This document shows, piece after piece, positions 1 to 9,506 of a DNA stretch of 64,000 bases. Source of the stretch: JARBAU01 sp040414675. GTDB taxonomy: Archaea; Thermoproteota; Nitrososphaeria; Nitrososphaerales; Nitrososphaeraceae. A program made the translations under genes and the position numbers. Within the stretch, counting starts at the first letter, position 1; every line of letters begins with the position of its first letter. Where the stretch lies: the NCBI GenBank assembly GCA_040414675.1, contig JBEDUN010000039.1:1-64000 (forward strand), in the 5' to 3' direction. Under the pieces are notes generated by a model. It saw only the letters and a program-made list of their open reading frames with translations. It made no database searches and was not told where the DNA came from.

Positions 1-334
1 GGGCGATAATGTAATGGTTCCATATTTCGGTGGAAGACTTACTTTCCAGGTTATAGGTGTAACTCCTGTTGCTGACGCTGTGCTCGTAACACAGAAGACT
101 GTATTTCACATTGCAGAAAAGGGTGAAACACTAAGAGGAGTCCCACAGGTTACTTATGAAGATATTGGTGGATTAAAAGAGGAAATCCAAAAAGTTAGGG
201 AAATGATCGAGCTTCCACTAAGACATCCAGAGATATTTGAGAAACTTGGAATTGAAGCTCCAAAAGGTGTTTTGTTATATGGTCCTCCCGGCACAGGAAA
301 GACATTACTTGCAAAAGCTTATGCAATAGTTTGA
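1..334 (+). pseudogene. Cdc48/VAT-type AAA+ ATPase, cut off after Walker A of the first ATPase domain
   Basis: The frame is open at the left edge, so the gene starts outside the window. The visible part is the end of the Cdc48 N-domain (GGRLTFQVIGVTP) and the start of the D1 AAA domain: YEDIGGLKEEIQKVREMIELP, then PKGVLLYGPPGTGKTLLAKA, which holds Walker A. Intact Cdc48 is an unfoldase of over 700 residues with two AAA domains. Here the similarity ends right after LLAKA and a TGA follows four codons later (332-334). Walker B, sensor motifs and all of D2 are missing, and no continuation was found in the next 400 bases in any frame. It is probably a decayed second copy or a recombination or assembly joint. 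A functional full-length copy should exist elsewhere, since Cdc48 is conserved in archaea. Family identity is near certain; the pseudogene status is inferred. Confidence 0.85.
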
Positions 335-739
335 AATAACATGATTACCTTCGAAGCAATCCTCAGAACAAAGTAATGAAGCATACATCAGACGTAATAC
401 TTTTGCACAAGCATATTGAAGAATTTTTCGAATTGGTAGAATATTAACATACGTTGAAAAAATTGAACCGACTATCTAACCTAACTCAGATGCTATTGTC
501 GAGAAGTTAGTCATTTCTCGAGACAGTGATTGGCGAATGTCAGGAAACCGCAATTAGTACTTTCGATGAAAGTAGTAATTATCTGGCGATTGTGTTTTCA
601 GAAGAAAATTCTTAACCTTTAAGTCTTTGTTATTGCGTCTAAATCTAAATATCTGGAGATCATTAGTACGACACACTCTTCTTCTACCCGGCTTATACAA
701 AGTAAAGAATATAGATTAAAATTGCTTTGAAAATAACCC
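335..739. other. Gene-free stretch after the broken Cdc48, with two hairpins
   Basis: No convincing gene is seen. Two inverted repeats stand out: TCGAGAA at 499-505 against TTCTCGA at 515-521, and a 12-base arm at 553-564 pairing with 568-579 with one mismatch and a 3-base loop. A TATA-like stretch near 708-720 could serve the following NMN adenylyltransferase. Confidence 0.4.
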
Positions 740-1273
740 ATTTCTACGAGCTCATTTTTTAGAGGATTACTTATTGGCCGATTTCAGCCGTTTCATCTGG
801 GCCATCTTGTTACTGTAAAGTATGCGTTAGGCATTGCGAAGGAACTAGTAGTTGTTATCGGAAGCGCTCAAAAGAGTCATGAAGCTAGAAACCCCTTTAC
901 TGCAGGCGAGCGAATTGAGATGATAAGAAATTCGTTGCAAGCAGATATAGAAGTAAGCATTGATAAAATTCTTCTTATCCCTGTACCAGATATGGAAATA
1001 CATGGTTTATGGACTCGTGAGGTAGATCTTTTGGTCCCCAGGTACGATGTAGTTTTCACCAACGATAGTTTCACCAAACAATTGTACATAGAACGAGGCA
1101 TTAAGGTAATAGAGCCCGACATGCATAAGCGAGAAGTGTTATCCGCTACAGAAGTTAGGGCCAAAATATCCAAAGGTGAAGAATGGAAAAAATTGGTCAC
1201 TAATGAAACTGCCAGATTTATAGAAGAAATTGGTGGAATAGAACGCATTCGACATATTTATAATTCTAGTTAG
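740..1273 (+). CDS. Nicotinamide-nucleotide adenylyltransferase (NMNAT), start codon unclear
   Basis: Makes NAD+ from NMN and ATP in the last step of NAD synthesis. The frame reads GLLIGRFQPFHLGHL at once: GRFQPFHxGH is the nucleotide-binding signature of archaeal NMNAT. Later come GSAQKSH, NPFTAGERIEMI and, near the C-terminus, LSATEVRAKI, the ISGTxVR-like motif. From residue R at 761 the product would be 170 residues, which is the family size. The first ATG is at 920, well inside the fold and beyond the signature, so it cannot be the true start. Between the in-frame TAA at 734-736 and the signature there is no ATG, GTG or TTG; the codon where Met is expected (758-760) is TTT. I placed the start at the in-frame ATT at 740 as a guess. 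It could equally be a gene that has lost its start, next to the broken Cdc48. Confidence 0.8.
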   Translation: MSTSSFFRGLLIGRFQPFHLGHLVTVKYALGIAKELVVVIGSAQKSHEARNPFTAGERIEMIRNSLQADIEVSIDKILLIPVPDMEIHGLWTREVDLLVPRYDVVFTNDSFTKQLYIERGIKVIEPDMHKREVLSATEVRAKISKGEEWKKLVTNETARFIEEIGGIERIRHIYNSS

Positions 1274-1460
1274 TAGGAAAAAATGGAAATTGTTGTAATG
1301 ATAATACCAATCAGATCCTTACATTTTCGATTATAATATTTAGATTAATTCTAAATATTCAATCTACATTTCTAATATTAAATCTATATTTCTGAATTTA
1401 TTTAGTAGATATATTAACTCTACACTAATCTCATAACTGAAATGCATTTGTATCCGAATT

Positions 1461-1931
1461 TTGATACCTTACAAAAGAAAATGTATTTCTATGTGGCAGG
1501 TTGATATAATATGCATACTATTGAAAGATAATCCCGGTCTATCTGAAAAAAACTTAGGACATCAAGCATGGTCTCAAAATGATACGAACGGCACGTCATG
1601 GTTAACTGACTTACATAAGTTGTCTACTGATGAATTGGTGCGTATGTACATCATCATCAAAGGTGGAGATTATGAATTCGCAAGGGATGCTTGGTATAAC
1701 CCACTGGAAATAGATAAGAGGTGTCCCATTATGGTAGCAAAAGGCTATAGAACACCTGAGACCCCTGAAAAGATGATAGAATTTCAAGACACTGCAAAAG
1801 TATTAGAAAATGAATTTCGGGCGTTCATAGATGCTTGGGATTATGGCGTTATATCAGTGCGCGATATTGAAGTCGCCATATTGAACCTACTTGAAGATGC
1901 AAGTATTGAGATTACTGAGTATAGACTCTAA
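1461..1931 (+). CDS. Hypothetical protein, 156 residues
   Basis: Not recognised. It is soluble, with no membrane segment or signal peptide, and mixed acidic and aromatic composition (DAWYNPLEIDKRCP, FRAFIDAWDYG). An internal ATG at residue 11 (MWQVDIICIL) is an alternative start. It stands alone with the upstream gene ending 190 bases before and gatD starting about 100 bases after. Codon use and length favour a real gene over chance. Confidence 0.55.
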   Translation: MIPYKRKCISMWQVDIICILLKDNPGLSEKNLGHQAWSQNDTNGTSWLTDLHKLSTDELVRMYIIIKGGDYEFARDAWYNPLEIDKRCPIMVAKGYRTPETPEKMIEFQDTAKVLENEFRAFIDAWDYGVISVRDIEVAILNLLEDASIEITEYRL

Positions 1932-2027
1932 AATATTTATAGATCTTGTTATTTTCGAGACTCTTCTAAACTAATTACGTGTGAGTTAGGAATCCATATA
2001 TTAGACATCAACTCATGAGCGGAAACA

Positions 2028-3413
2028 GTGGGAACATCAGAGTACAAAGGAAAAACGTCAGAGTTTCTGAATGAAAAAGATATCAATATAGGACAAAGTA
2101 TTACTATTCATACCACTGTCGGAAGGTATTCTGGGATTTTACTTCCACGTTATGAATTGTTTGATGACAATCATATTGTTATCAAACTAGGGAATGGCTA
2201 CAATATTGGAATTGATGTGACAAGAATAATATCGATCGAAAAAAGCGGTTCTGAGGTTCAGTACAGCGCTCTTATGGACGGAAAATCACTAGACAATAAA
2301 TCCAAAGCATTAGAGAAATCTAGATCTCCCGTTCTAGATCACGAAGATATTCTTCCTAGAGTCGCACTTATTAGTACCGGTGGGACAATAGGTAGCAAGA
2401 TAGATTATAGAACTGGAGGAGTTACTTCTGTTCTTTCCGCATCAGATCTTTATATGTCAGTACCAGAAATTTCTAAATACGCCTCTGTTGACACGGAGAT
2501 GTTACTAAATGAATATAGCGAAAATTTAGTACCAGGTGATTGGACTCTTATGGCAAATAAGATCATTGAAAAAATCAATACCGGGATTTATAGCGGGATC
2601 ATTCTGTCACATGGAACAGATACTATGCATTATACGTCTGCTGCACTTAGTTTTGCTCTTCGGAATACCCCTATTCCTATAGTAGTAACTGGGGCACAAA
2701 GATCATCTGATAGACCATCGTCTGATGCGGCGCTCAATCTGATAGGGGCAACTAGATTTGCTGTAAATTCAGAATATTCAGGTGTCTTCGTTATAATGCA
2801 TGCTAATACCTCGGATTGTCTATTGGCATGCCATCTGGGTACTAGAGTTCGAAAAAACCACACTAGCAGCCGCGGCGCTTTTCAATCAATCAATATAGAA
2901 CCAATAGCATTGATAAATGGTGATAGTATCATAATGCAATCTAATAACATTTTGAAACTGACAAGACGCGGAGAAGTAAAACATTCATCATACGAAACAT
3001 CCTTTGATAGACACGTGGTCTTGCTTCAATATTATCCTGGATTTGAACCCGCGATCATTTCAGATTTAGTGAAAAACGGTTGTAAGGCTATAATTTTCGA
3101 AGGAACAGGTCTTGGTCATGTGAGTCGTGATTGTTTTACACAATTAAAACTTGCAATCGAATCTGGGATAATGATTTTTATGACTTCTCAATGTTTATGG
3201 GGAAGAGTTAATATGAATGTGTATAACACAGGCAGAGATTTACTTGGGATTGGAATCATACCGTTGTCAGATATGACTCCTGAAGCTGCACTGACTAAGG
3301 CAATGTGGCTTATAGCAAATAGTGAAAGCTCCGCAGAAGTCAAAATGAAGATGCAAGAAAATTTATGTAATGAAATAACATCCGTCAGCCCCATAGAAAT
3401 AGATAAGAAATAA
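2028..3413 (+). CDS. gatD: Glutamyl-tRNA(Gln) amidotransferase subunit D
   Basis: The glutaminase subunit of the archaea-specific GatDE complex, which converts mischarged Glu-tRNA(Gln) to Gln-tRNA(Gln). An N-terminal AnsA-like beta-barrel extension (about residues 20-75) is followed by an asparaginase-type domain. Its active-site motifs are visible: STGGTIGSK at 116-124, HGTDTM at 195-200 and TGAQRSSDRPSSD at 221-233. The 461-residue length fits the family. The start is GTG at 2028; the ATG at 2015 is in another frame. gatE follows 29 bases downstream, so the two are probably one transcription unit. Confidence 0.96.
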   Translation: MGTSEYKGKTSEFLNEKDINIGQSITIHTTVGRYSGILLPRYELFDDNHIVIKLGNGYNIGIDVTRIISIEKSGSEVQYSALMDGKSLDNKSKALEKSRSPVLDHEDILPRVALISTGGTIGSKIDYRTGGVTSVLSASDLYMSVPEISKYASVDTEMLLNEYSENLVPGDWTLMANKIIEKINTGIYSGIILSHGTDTMHYTSAALSFALRNTPIPIVVTGAQRSSDRPSSDAALNLIGATRFAVNSEYSGVFVIMHANTSDCLLACHLGTRVRKNHTSSRGAFQSINIEPIALINGDSIIMQSNNILKLTRRGEVKHSSYETSFDRHVVLLQYYPGFEPAIISDLVKNGCKAIIFEGTGLGHVSRDCFTQLKLAIESGIMIFMTSQCLWGRVNMNVYNTGRDLLGIGIIPLSDMTPEAALTKAMWLIANSESSAEVKMKMQENLCNEITSVSPIEIDKK

Positions 3414-3442
3414 AAGACTTTAGATTTCAATATATTTTTAAA

Positions 3443-5353
3443 GTGAATACTAATAAACTAGACATTAACCTCAAAGTTGGCCTAGAAATTCACCAGCAGC
3501 TTGCTACTGGGAACAAGCTCTTTTGTCAGTGTCAATCCAACGAAGATGAAGAGTATAATCTCGATTTTTCACGAAGCCTAAGGCCAGCTCAGAGTGAATT
3601 GGGTATAGTCGATCCCGCCGCATTATTTGAGTTTAAAAAAATTCAGTCATTCAGATACCTCGCGGCAAATAGAACAAGCTGCCTGGTGGAGGCTGATGAG
3701 GAACCACCGCATTGTGTCAATAAAGAAGCGCTAGAAACTGCACTAATTTTTTCTCTTGCACTCAATTCACACATTGTTGATGAAATCCACGTAATGCGCA
3801 AAATAGTTATAGACGGCTCAAATACAAGTGGGTTTCAGCGGACTATGCTAATTTCAATGGGCGGATTTGTTGAACTTAATGGAAAAAGGACTGGCGTTCA
3901 GAGCATTTGCCTCGAAGAGGACGCGGCAAAATTGATATCAGATAAAAATAGTAAGAGAGAGTTTGGATTAGACAGATTAGGAATACCATTAGTCGAGATT
4001 GCACTTGAACCTGTTTCCGGTACTCCCTCTGAAGTAATGCAACTAGCATTGGGCCTAGGAAGGATATTAAGGGCAAGTAAAAGAGTGGCTCGAGGTATAG
4101 GAAGCATACGGCAAGACGTCAACATTTCTGTAGAGAATGGACGAGTTGTAGAGATCAAAGGCGTACAGAAGCTTGATCAGCTGGTCAAAGTGATCCAATA
4201 CGAAGTGAACAGACAACATGGACTAATAATCATCGCAGATAAACTCAAAAACGATCGAGGAATTAAAGAAATAAGTTGCGACACCAGGATATTCGATGTA
4301 ACGGATATACTGAGAGAGTCATCTTCTAGAAAAATCATTGAATCTCTTAAGGATCATAATACAGTTTACAAGGCTATTAAAATAGAGGGTTTTGCTGGGA
4401 TGCTCGGATTTGAGCCATACTATGGGATCAGACTGGGTAAGGAATTGAGCCAGCTTGTTCGATTTTACGGTATTGGAGGAATATTTCATTCCGACGAGCT
4501 TCCTGGATATGGCATATCTAAAGAAAACCTGGACAGTATAAGAAGAAAACTTGCAATGAGTTCGAAAAATGATGCATTCATAATTATGGGTGGAAGGTTA
4601 ACAAGTGTAACTTACGCGATAGAATCAGTGATTCAAAGATTACAAACCGTACTCGAAGGAGTCCCTGCGGAAACACGAGCCGCAACATCAACAGGTGAAA
4701 CGATATACATCAGACCTAGACCCGGGTCTGCTAGGATGTACCCAGAAACTGACATTGCACCCATCACGGTTGATGACTTACTCCTTGACCCCTTACGCCA
4801 GAAGGTTCCGCGGCCGATAGAAGAATATACAAATGAAATGATATCCAAATTTGGATTAAACAAAAAGCTTGCCGAGGAGATCTTTGATTCACAGTATCTA
4901 GACTTGTTTTATAAGATTATATCCTCAATGAAGATATCACCTACTTTTGTAGCTTCAAAATTGACAGAGGATATAACCAATCTAGAAAGGCAAGGATATG
5001 ATAGTTCATTACTAACTGATAAAAGATTGTTAGAAATCTTTAACGAGCTAGATAAAGGCAAAATCGCAAAAGAGTCAGTACCTTTATTGTATGAAAAGTT
5101 TATGGAACACGAAATAAATGGAGTTGAGGAATTCGAATCTGGGTTTGAAACTATGACTGAACGACAGCTCGAAGATGAAATCGAAGGAATTTTGAACAGT
5201 CATCTTGACGCCATAAATGATAAGGGCATGAACTCGCTAGGAATGCTAATGGGGCGGGCTATGGCAGTGCTTAAAGGCAGATCGGACGGACAAAAGATAA
5301 ATAAGATTCTGAAACATAAATTAGAACAAATTTTAGCATTGCGCGAGCAATAA
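3443..5353 (+). CDS. gatE: Glutamyl-tRNA(Gln) amidotransferase subunit E
   Basis: The tRNA-binding and amidotransferase subunit that partners GatD. The protein opens with LKVGLEIHQQL, the GatB/GatE cradle signature, followed by the paired cysteines of CQC and the run GLDRLGIPLVEIALEP typical of the kinase/transamidase core. An inserted AspRS-like domain occupies about residues 270-400, which is what distinguishes GatE from bacterial GatB. The C-terminus carries the helical YqeY-like tail (about 500-636). The full length of 636 residues matches archaeal GatE. The start is GTG at 3443, eight codons before the conserved core. Together with gatD this means the organism probably makes Gln-tRNA(Gln) indirectly. 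Confidence 0.96.
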   Translation: MNTNKLDINLKVGLEIHQQLATGNKLFCQCQSNEDEEYNLDFSRSLRPAQSELGIVDPAALFEFKKIQSFRYLAANRTSCLVEADEEPPHCVNKEALETALIFSLALNSHIVDEIHVMRKIVIDGSNTSGFQRTMLISMGGFVELNGKRTGVQSICLEEDAAKLISDKNSKREFGLDRLGIPLVEIALEPVSGTPSEVMQLALGLGRILRASKRVARGIGSIRQDVNISVENGRVVEIKGVQKLDQLVKVIQYEVNRQHGLIIIADKLKNDRGIKEISCDTRIFDVTDILRESSSRKIIESLKDHNTVYKAIKIEGFAGMLGFEPYYGIRLGKELSQLVRFYGIGGIFHSDELPGYGISKENLDSIRRKLAMSSKNDAFIIMGGRLTSVTYAIESVIQRLQTVLEGVPAETRAATSTGETIYIRPRPGSARMYPETDIAPITVDDLLLDPLRQKVPRPIEEYTNEMISKFGLNKKLAEEIFDSQYLDLFYKIISSMKISPTFVASKLTEDITNLERQGYDSSLLTDKRLLEIFNELDKGKIAKESVPLLYEKFMEHEINGVEEFESGFETMTERQLEDEIEGILNSHLDAINDKGMNSLGMLMGRAMAVLKGRSDGQKINKILKHKLEQILALREQ

Positions 5354-5716
5354 TGCGTGTGCAGGCCAATAACTAAATACAAGTTGAATAACTGGCATTG
5401 TTGCGTATTGCAAAGTCTTTTCATGACTTTCTGTTTTTACTGACATATTGATAATCGATTTCATTTTTTTGTTGTTGGCACACAAAGATATATGCTAACA
5501 AATATGTACTTACAAATGCATTCGATTTGTCGCATTCCTGATTTTTGTCATTACAGTTCGAATAAAAGCAGTCCAAATTTCTGACCTGGGGAGGTTTGAA
5601 GATTGATCATATTAATTCTAAATTATCAATAAAAATCGTGATAAGCACAGTATAGATTAGCAAAATTAGCTATAATTGGCGTCAGAGATGCGTATATAGA
5701 TATTTAACGAAATTTG
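5354..5716. other. Gene-free gap between gatE and the HTH-cyclase gene
   Basis: The flanking genes converge here. I see no gene, repeat or strong hairpin. Confidence 0.4.
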
Positions 5717-6736
5717 CTATTTGTTGTTATTTACGCTGTCGTAAGGTACATCGAATTTTCTATTTATACTCCCATATAGGTCATAGATCCTTCCACCTGC
5801 ATAATCGCTAACATAATTCCACATATCAGGTTTCACTGATAGAGATTCAAAGGCCATCTTTTGTTTCTCGTCCAATAAATCATATACCATTTGGCCTATC
5901 ACTATTTGATCGGGCTTCGCTAGTCCGGTCATTTTTGTAGCGATATTGATGGTATAACCAAGGGCATCTAGGTGGGCCTTTTTCATTATTACCTTGCCAT
6001 TTCTATGATACGTATCCCATCCATATTGAACTACTACATTTTCACCAATATCTATGCCAATCCTTACCTTAAGCTCCGGATAATCATATTGATTAAGTAT
6101 GGGATTTATACCTTCACGGTTCACTTTGATCATGGAACATGCACAATTCACTGCATTTAGACATGGTAGATAGGCATTGGTTTTGAAACCTTCATCCTTT
6201 TCGGAATCAGGGACTACAAAAAAGGCCAATATGGCGTCACCGACATATTTCAAAATAAATCCACCATAAGCTTCAATTAGCATTGACATTTCTTGGGTAA
6301 AAGCCTGGATTATAGTTGCCAACCTGTCTATAGGAAGCATCATCGATAGTCTAGTTGATTCTACCAAATCTATGTACAAGACCACTAAGGTGACTTTGGA
6401 ACCTTCGTAACTTTCTAAAATATTCTGAGTCTCCTCCATTGAAATATTAAACTGTGGCTTAACTTTTAAGGCCTGCCAGATCCTAGATTGTGCCTGTTTG
6501 ATCGCCAAGTCTACATTGACTATTGTATCAAGATATAAGCCGCTAAGTAATGGAGCGTCCCTTTGTCTTTTCTGAGAATTCTTTTTGTTTGTCTCGTTGA
6601 TTCGGGTTTCATGGATTATAGCCATCACATCTTCTTGGTTCAAATCCATCTGTAAGGCAATAATGTCTGGGGCAATGCCAGATTTATATAAATTAAATAT
6701 AGTTTCTCTTTGTTCTAATGATATATACAGTATCAC
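5717..6736 (-). CDS. Class III adenylate/guanylate cyclase-like protein with N-terminal HTH-like region
   Basis: Likely makes or senses a cyclic nucleotide. Residues 1-45 look like a helix-turn-helix (RETIFNLYKSGIAPDIIALQMD). Residues 115-330 form a class III cyclase homology domain. The two metal aspartates are present as YIDLVEST (D123) and KYVGDAIL (D167). The substrate-contacting lysine (K163) and aspartate (D257) are in place. In the transition-state motif GYTINIATKM the asparagine (N264) is kept but the usual arginine is lysine (K268), so activity could be altered. No membrane segment is seen, so it is probably cytoplasmic. A second cyclase-like gene lies at 54191. The gene is monocistronic and diverges from the metallopeptidase-like gene at 6919. 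Confidence 0.85.
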   Translation of the reverse strand: MILYISLEQRETIFNLYKSGIAPDIIALQMDLNQEDVMAIIHETRINETNKKNSQKRQRDAPLLSGLYLDTIVNVDLAIKQAQSRIWQALKVKPQFNISMEETQNILESYEGSKVTLVVLYIDLVESTRLSMMLPIDRLATIIQAFTQEMSMLIEAYGGFILKYVGDAILAFFVVPDSEKDEGFKTNAYLPCLNAVNCACSMIKVNREGINPILNQYDYPELKVRIGIDIGENVVVQYGWDTYHRNGKVIMKKAHLDALGYTINIATKMTGLAKPDQIVIGQMVYDLLDEKQKMAFESLSVKPDMWNYVSDYAGGRIYDLYGSINRKFDVPYDSVNNNK

Positions 6737-6918
6737 CTGCCCACTTTAGGCATTCTTTTGTCAATTGACATGATTTGTATAAGATATTGCCTTCATATTA
6801 TGATTGTGATAAAATAGTCAACGATTAAATCCTACTACCCTTGAAGTGGAAACTAGTTCAGAAGTTTGCTAAGTGATGCGAAGGCAAATATCATGAAATA
6901 CGTTATATTAACTACCTA

Positions 6919-7293
6919 ATGACAGCTATTGTGACCCCACCAGACGAACTAACCAGGGCCAAAATCGTTCATATGATTTTAAACGGTAGAACTGAAGATG
7001 CATTAAACCAACTCAGCAAAATATATAGCATTTCTCCTCCTGAAATTTTAGTAGGCACAATTAAGGGAAAAAGGAGGACTGTGTACGCAGTTTATGTTCA
7101 GCAAAGCATGAAAATTTATGCGACGAATTCTGATGTATTTTATAACCCGTTTGTAATGCTGCACGAGTTCTACCATCATTTAAGAACTAGAGGTGGAGAA
7201 CATAGAGGCACTGAAAGGCATGCTAACAATTATGCTAATTGGTTTATAACTGCTTACAATAATGTAGTTAGCAAACAACCCAAAGCAGCGTAA
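6919..7293 (+). CDS. Small ImmA/IrrE-like zinc metallopeptidase domain protein
   Basis: A protein of 124 residues with an HExxH zinc site at H82-E83-F-Y-H86, followed by ERHANNYANWF, where E99 is a candidate third metal ligand. This arrangement, a short protein with HExxH and a downstream ExxAN-type helix, is typical of the ImmA/IrrE family, many of which cleave regulators. No partner regulator is adjacent, so its target is unknown. It could also be a structural zinc protein that is not catalytic. The start ATG follows a TATA-like stretch about 30 bases upstream (cgttatattaa). Confidence 0.65.
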   Translation: MTAIVTPPDELTRAKIVHMILNGRTEDALNQLSKIYSISPPEILVGTIKGKRRTVYAVYVQQSMKIYATNSDVFYNPFVMLHEFYHHLRTRGGEHRGTERHANNYANWFITAYNNVVSKQPKAA

Positions 7294-7517
7294 AAGTCCA
7301 AATTTGCATGTATGTACCCATTGAATATTCAAATCCAAATGACTTTCACTACAAATTTATCGACATTGCATGGCGTTTCCTCATAAAAATAGCCCTTCAA
7401 TAATCTAAATATTAATAATAAAGTAGACCGGCGGGCCAGCTCTTGACTCGCTATTAGGAAATTCAGATGCCAAACTGAGGACGAAGTATTATGTGGTTAG
7501 TTAGCTTTTTGAATACC

Positions 7518-9065
7518 TTAGACTCTAGAATTTGAACCACCTTCATCAATAATCCCTAGTGCAGCAAGTACCTTGTGTCCACCACTTGACTGAGATAGTC
7601 TAGAAATTATGTCTACAGTTCTGATCATATATTCTTCTCTCTGCTTGTTTGGAGAATCATATCTCAAAATTAATTCCCCATCAACTGGGCTTTTCGATTT
7701 CAGCATTTGTATTATTGGTGCGAATGCAGATGCTATTGTTTCTAGGAATGAGACTACCAAATCTTCATTGTACGATAAATGGTCATCGACAGATGAATTA
7801 TCCGTAATAAATACTGCTTCTTTGTTATCAACTGAAATCAAATAGAGATTGACGTATGATGATATTAGACGTAAATCTATCAACTGATTTAACTTCTCCC
7901 CAAGCTTGTATCCCATATCCATAATACGTCCAATATCAGTAGCCCTATGGAATTCCTTTTGAAGTAGGTCTATCTTGCGGTTTTCCTTCTCGTCAATATA
8001 CTCGATTCTTGGAACACGACCTTCAGCTATAACCTTGGCATAAATGGGTGTCTCAGGTTTAAGGCTGCTTCTGTCGACATGAAGGTCATTTAAATCATAT
8101 TCGATTTTAATCACTTTGTCCCTCGGCTTCGCTTCTGCAGAAAGGATCACCAATAAAGTCTTGCCGACCTCGACTTCTGCACGAGTAACGTAGTAATTCT
8201 CTACGGATATCATATCAGGCTCTCTTTCTGAGGTAAAGTGATGGTCGTTTAAATGACCTAATCTAAAGGATCTCCGCAGTTTCTCCGAGATAGAAGTTTT
8301 AAAGCCTATAGGAACTGCCAATTGACCTATTTCCAAATCAATTATCTTTCTATGACCTCTCCAAAAACCAGTGGCTGAGGCATTAACAGAGAAAGAATAG
8401 GACATTGAATTCCACTGATTGTTGCTGTTTTCCAAATCTGCCGACTGGAGGTATTCAGTTGACCTAGTTATCGAGTACTGATCACTAGTATCTTCCACTT
8501 TTGCAATCAGTATATTCGTAGCATTGGAAATAAGTTGATTCGGCAAGGAATTTTCATCCTTGGACAACCATGCTTGTATAAGCCTCACAGAACTCATATA
8601 GAAATCAATCTTTTTTGATTCGAGATATGATTTATATTCATCAAAACTAATTTTACTCTCTCTTTCAACGTCATTAATAGATCTCAAAACTGAATTCTTA
8701 GTTCTAAGAAATGATTCTACATTGATTTGATCAGGGAAGTACACTTTTACAAGTTTTTCGTAAATCTCATCGAAAAAGTTGTCCATATCAGATTCGCTGG
8801 ATAATTTTACTTGATCAATTTTTGTATTGAGTACATCCCGTAAATTCTCTACTCTTTTTATTAAATAACTGAGCTTTTCAACATTGTCGTGAATTTGAAA
8901 CACATGCTCTGAGATCGAAATGAAGTCTTTCAACATATCTATAATATTCTTGTTCTCATCAAACACTGAGTAATCACCAAAAAGATAAGTCCCTTTGGTC
9001 TGATTGCTACCTTGAGCTAAGGTAGCAGAATCTACGTTATCCTGATTGTCGCTTTCGGCCACCAT
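7518..9065 (-). CDS. Large hypothetical protein with coiled-coil N-terminal half
   Basis: Not recognised. A hydrophilic 515-residue protein without signal peptide or membrane segment. About residues 40-170 are charged and helical and likely form coiled coil. Residues 230-360 look beta-rich. The C-terminal 130 residues are again helical (FLETIASAFAPIIQMLKSK). The ATG start and long clean frame leave no doubt that it is a gene. It is single, and convergent with the metallopeptidase-like gene. An accessory or lineage-specific role is likely but not supported by any motif. Confidence 0.75.
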   Translation of the reverse strand: MVAESDNQDNVDSATLAQGSNQTKGTYLFGDYSVFDENKNIIDMLKDFISISEHVFQIHDNVEKLSYLIKRVENLRDVLNTKIDQVKLSSESDMDNFFDEIYEKLVKVYFPDQINVESFLRTKNSVLRSINDVERESKISFDEYKSYLESKKIDFYMSSVRLIQAWLSKDENSLPNQLISNATNILIAKVEDTSDQYSITRSTEYLQSADLENSNNQWNSMSYSFSVNASATGFWRGHRKIIDLEIGQLAVPIGFKTSISEKLRRSFRLGHLNDHHFTSEREPDMISVENYYVTRAEVEVGKTLLVILSAEAKPRDKVIKIEYDLNDLHVDRSSLKPETPIYAKVIAEGRVPRIEYIDEKENRKIDLLQKEFHRATDIGRIMDMGYKLGEKLNQLIDLRLISSYVNLYLISVDNKEAVFITDNSSVDDHLSYNEDLVVSFLETIASAFAPIIQMLKSKSPVDGELILRYDSPNKQREEYMIRTVDIISRLSQSSGGHKVLAALGIIDEGGSNSRV

Positions 9066-9506
9066 TGGTGAATGGTATATACATTTTCAATATATGAATC
9101 AAAGTATAGATTCCAAAACTAATTTTTTACTTGTCAATTCTTACTAATCGTCTTGATCATGCTAATACAATTAATTGATGTCGAATTCGGTTTAGCTGCA
9201 TATTTCATAGCATATTCCACCAATTTAATCCGATAGATAGAAAATAAATAACTTGGCTCAGCTTAACATTGCATGTTCAGCTAAGGGTATTGATTCTACT
9301 AAGGCATATCGGCATAAAAATCTTGACTTCTAATATTCGGATTCAAAACTACGTTATTATCTGTAGCTTTTGATTTATAAATAATTGCAGTAACACTTAG
9401 ATCCAATCTATAATTATTATGTACTCGGATTGTCAAAACAATAATGCTGAGATATTACGAAAGAAAGAAGGATTAATTAATCAAAATACGATATTCTTAT
9501 TGTAGT
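9066..9506. other. Divergent intergenic region
   Basis: Lies between two divergently transcribed genes and must hold both promoters. It is very AT-rich, with several TATA-like runs but no clear repeat or extra gene. Confidence 0.4.
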
